From: Chroococcidiopsidaceae cyanobacterium CP_BM_RX_35
GTDB taxonomy: Bacteria; Cyanobacteriota; Cyanobacteriia; Cyanobacteriales; Chroococcidiopsidaceae
Assembly (NCBI GenBank): GCA_019242465.1
Contig: JAFAVL010000129.1
Span: 1-6,755 of the forward strand
Reading direction: 5' to 3'
DNA length: 6,755 bases
A program made the position numbers and the translations under genes. The number at the start of each line of letters is the position of its first letter. Position 1 is the first letter of the stretch. The notes beneath the pieces are model-generated. The model saw only the letters and a program-made list of their open reading frames with translations. It was not told the DNA's origin and searched no databases. Shown in pieces: positions 5,833 through 6,755 of the stretch.

Positions 5833-6713
5833 GTCAAAGCTTGTAATGCTTTCCTCGCAACTTCTTCTGCACAGATAGATGTGACTTTTTGATAGCGTAA
5901 AGTCGTCTGGATGTTAATATGACCCATTAGCGTCTGAAGTTCTTCGATTCCCATCAGTCCCACACGTTCTGTAGCGAAAGTATGTCTCAGATCGTAAAGA
6001 CGAGCGTTTGCCAGTTCTGGGCTTTGTTGAATCAGGCGAGTCCAATCGTCATGTGCAGTCCGGTATGAAAGACGAGTGACTTCTAAGGTGAAGGGGTGTT
6101 GAGCAGTGAAGAGGGCGGGATGATCAGGATGTCTATAAAGTTTGAGATAATTTGTTAAGACTTGGACCATATCCTCGCTATAGAAGCACCAGCGTTGCTT
6201 ATTGCCATTACCGCTGACTGGAAACTTGCGCTTGATTAAGTCCATATGTTCTAAATCGAGAGCCAGAGCTTCCGAAACCTTGGCACCAGTTCTGTGAAGC
6301 AGCAATACCAAAGTGTGCAGACGGGAATTTGGCTCCAAAAGGCTGTAGAGGAGCTGCAGTTGCTCACAGGTGAGGTAACGAATGGCTTCAGCCGTGTTGT
6401 ATTCTCCCTTGGCTAAACAAGGCTTACGGCGTTTGAGCTTAGCGAGAGGGTTAGCAGCTAGATAGCCTTGTTCGACCGCGAAGTTGAATAAGGATTGAAT
6501 AATTGTTTGATGGCGATTGTGGGTTGTATACGACAGGTGAGTCAGCGAGTTGAGGTATTGCTTTAACGTCTGACAGTCAAGAGAGTCTATAGGCGATCGC
6601 CCATACTTCTGTAGCAAGGGAATCATGGCTGACTCATATGACCGAATTGTGCTTTGACTCAAACCAGGACGTTCTAAAAATTGTGTAGCAAGATTAGCAA
6701 GAGTAATATTCAC
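5817..6713 (-). CDS. Tyrosine recombinase/integrase with altered catalytic residues
   Basis: The 298-residue protein has the XerC/XerD-like two-domain plan. An N-terminal SAM-like core-binding domain (about 1-90, with STIRSYESAM and NRHQTIIQSLFNFAVEQGYLAANPL) precedes a catalytic domain (about 110-290). Aligning by motif with XerD, Arg I in the TG(L/A)R(V/I)SE motif is Lys145 (TGAKVSE). The beta-hairpin Lys of GKGNK is Asn169 (GNGNK). His II of HxLR is Tyr240 (YDLRHTF). Arg II (Arg243), His265 of LMGH and the nucleophile Tyr274 are kept. The codons were checked on the DNA: AAG, AAT and TAC. The open frame and good motif spacing argue against general decay, but strand cleavage should be weak or lost. 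It may be an inactive cargo gene, a DNA-binding derivative, or work with an unusual active site. The start is a GTG at 6713 with no strong ribosome-binding site. The gene is transcribed toward the transposon end and probably belongs to that element. Confidence 0.9.
   Translation of the reverse strand: MNITLANLATQFLERPGLSQSTIRSYESAMIPLLQKYGRSPIDSLDCQTLKQYLNSLTHLSYTTHNRHQTIIQSLFNFAVEQGYLAANPLAKLKRRKPCLAKGEYNTAEAIRYLTCEQLQLLYSLLEPNSRLHTLVLLLHRTGAKVSEALALDLEHMDLIKRKFPVSGNGNKQRWCFYSEDMVQVLTNYLKLYRHPDHPALFTAQHPFTLEVTRLSYRTAHDDWTRLIQQSPELANARLYDLRHTFATERVGLMGIEELQTLMGHINIQTTLRYQKVTSICAEEVARKALQALTRTLD
6593..6600. repeat. HIP1 octamer GCGATCGC
   Basis: This copy lies inside the recombinase gene. Its presence suggests the accessory gene has circulated among cyanobacteria rather than arriving recently from elsewhere. 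Confidence 0.8.
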
Positions 6714-6736
6714 AATTTTTCAGTTAATTCAAACAA

Positions 6737-6754
6737 AAAGTACTTTAGTGTACT
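6737..6754 (-). promoter_or_regulatory. Overlapping palindromes upstream of the recombinase
   Basis: AAAGTACTTT (6737-6746) is a perfect palindrome. It overlaps a second dyad, AGTAC-N6-GTACT (6739-6754), about 25-40 bases before the GTG start. Position and symmetry suit an operator. The half-sites recall the cyanobacterial LexA box (RGTACNNNDGTWCB), but the spacing between the two GTAC cores is six bases instead of four, so a LexA site is not claimed. The window ends one base later. Confidence 0.35.
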
Positions 6755-6755
6755 C

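Larger units (their letters stand above)
5508..6755. mobile_element. Inferred Tn7/Tn5053-like transposon, one end and partial interior
   Basis: If the phased repeats mark a terminus, the element starts at 5508 and extends rightwards past the window. The interior seen here has a very AT-rich 230 bp segment and a tyrosine recombinase gene facing the end. The flanking target bases are TCAGC (5503-5507), which would be duplicated at the far end if the usual 5 bp duplication of this transposase class applies. The rest of the amidohydrolase 5' end should also appear there. Whether the element is Tn7-like, Tn5053-like or CRISPR-associated cannot be told, because no tns, tni or cas gene and no CRISPR repeat lies within the window. 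Confidence 0.5.

Overview
The window looks like cyanobacterial chromosome. Three copies of the octamer GCGATCGC (HIP1, very frequent in cyanobacterial genomes) occur at 1157, 5157 and 6593. The gene families (a short YidD, a membrane GTPase with a DUF697 tail, a cobalamin-type radical SAM protein and a cyanobacterial-style tyrosine recombinase) also fit. I cannot name the genus.

Left part, 1-4549, all on the + strand: ordinary genes separated by roomy gaps. They are yidD (106-330, a membrane-protein insertion helper), a two-helix membrane-anchored Era-like GTPase with a DUF697 domain (450-1985), a small thioredoxin (2261-2584), and a B12-binding-domain radical SAM enzyme (2951-4549). The 105-275 bp or longer gaps argue against one tight operon. 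The thioredoxin has its own promoter-like region with an inverted repeat. The radical SAM gene has a 366 bp upstream gap with no convincing gene.

Right part, 4550-6755, is an accessory region on the minus strand. A 5'-truncated IS630-type transposase remnant (about 5020-4744), carrying an in-frame 42 bp insertion next to its catalytic Glu motif, abuts a fragment of a metal-dependent amidohydrolase gene (5507-5021) that also has an in-frame TGA. The fragment ends abruptly at 5507/5508. There a TGT-starting sequence begins, with four copies of a TGYGCMAMA motif spaced 23, 20 and 21 bp. This is the layout of the end of a transposon moved by a TnsB/TniA/Mu-type transposase (Tn7-like, Tn5053-like or CRISPR-associated Tn7-like).

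If that reading is right, everything from 5508 to the window edge is inside the element: a very AT-rich stretch (about 19% GC by hand count over 5641-5820) and a 298-residue tyrosine recombinase (6713-5817). The recombinase fold looks intact, but three of its six catalytic positions are changed (Arg I to Lys, the beta-hairpin Lys to Asn, His II to Tyr), while Arg II, the last His and the nucleophilic Tyr remain. The transposon end and this altered recombinase are the two observations most worth following. The other transposon end, its transposase genes and any guide-RNA system lie outside the window, so the type of element cannot be decided here.
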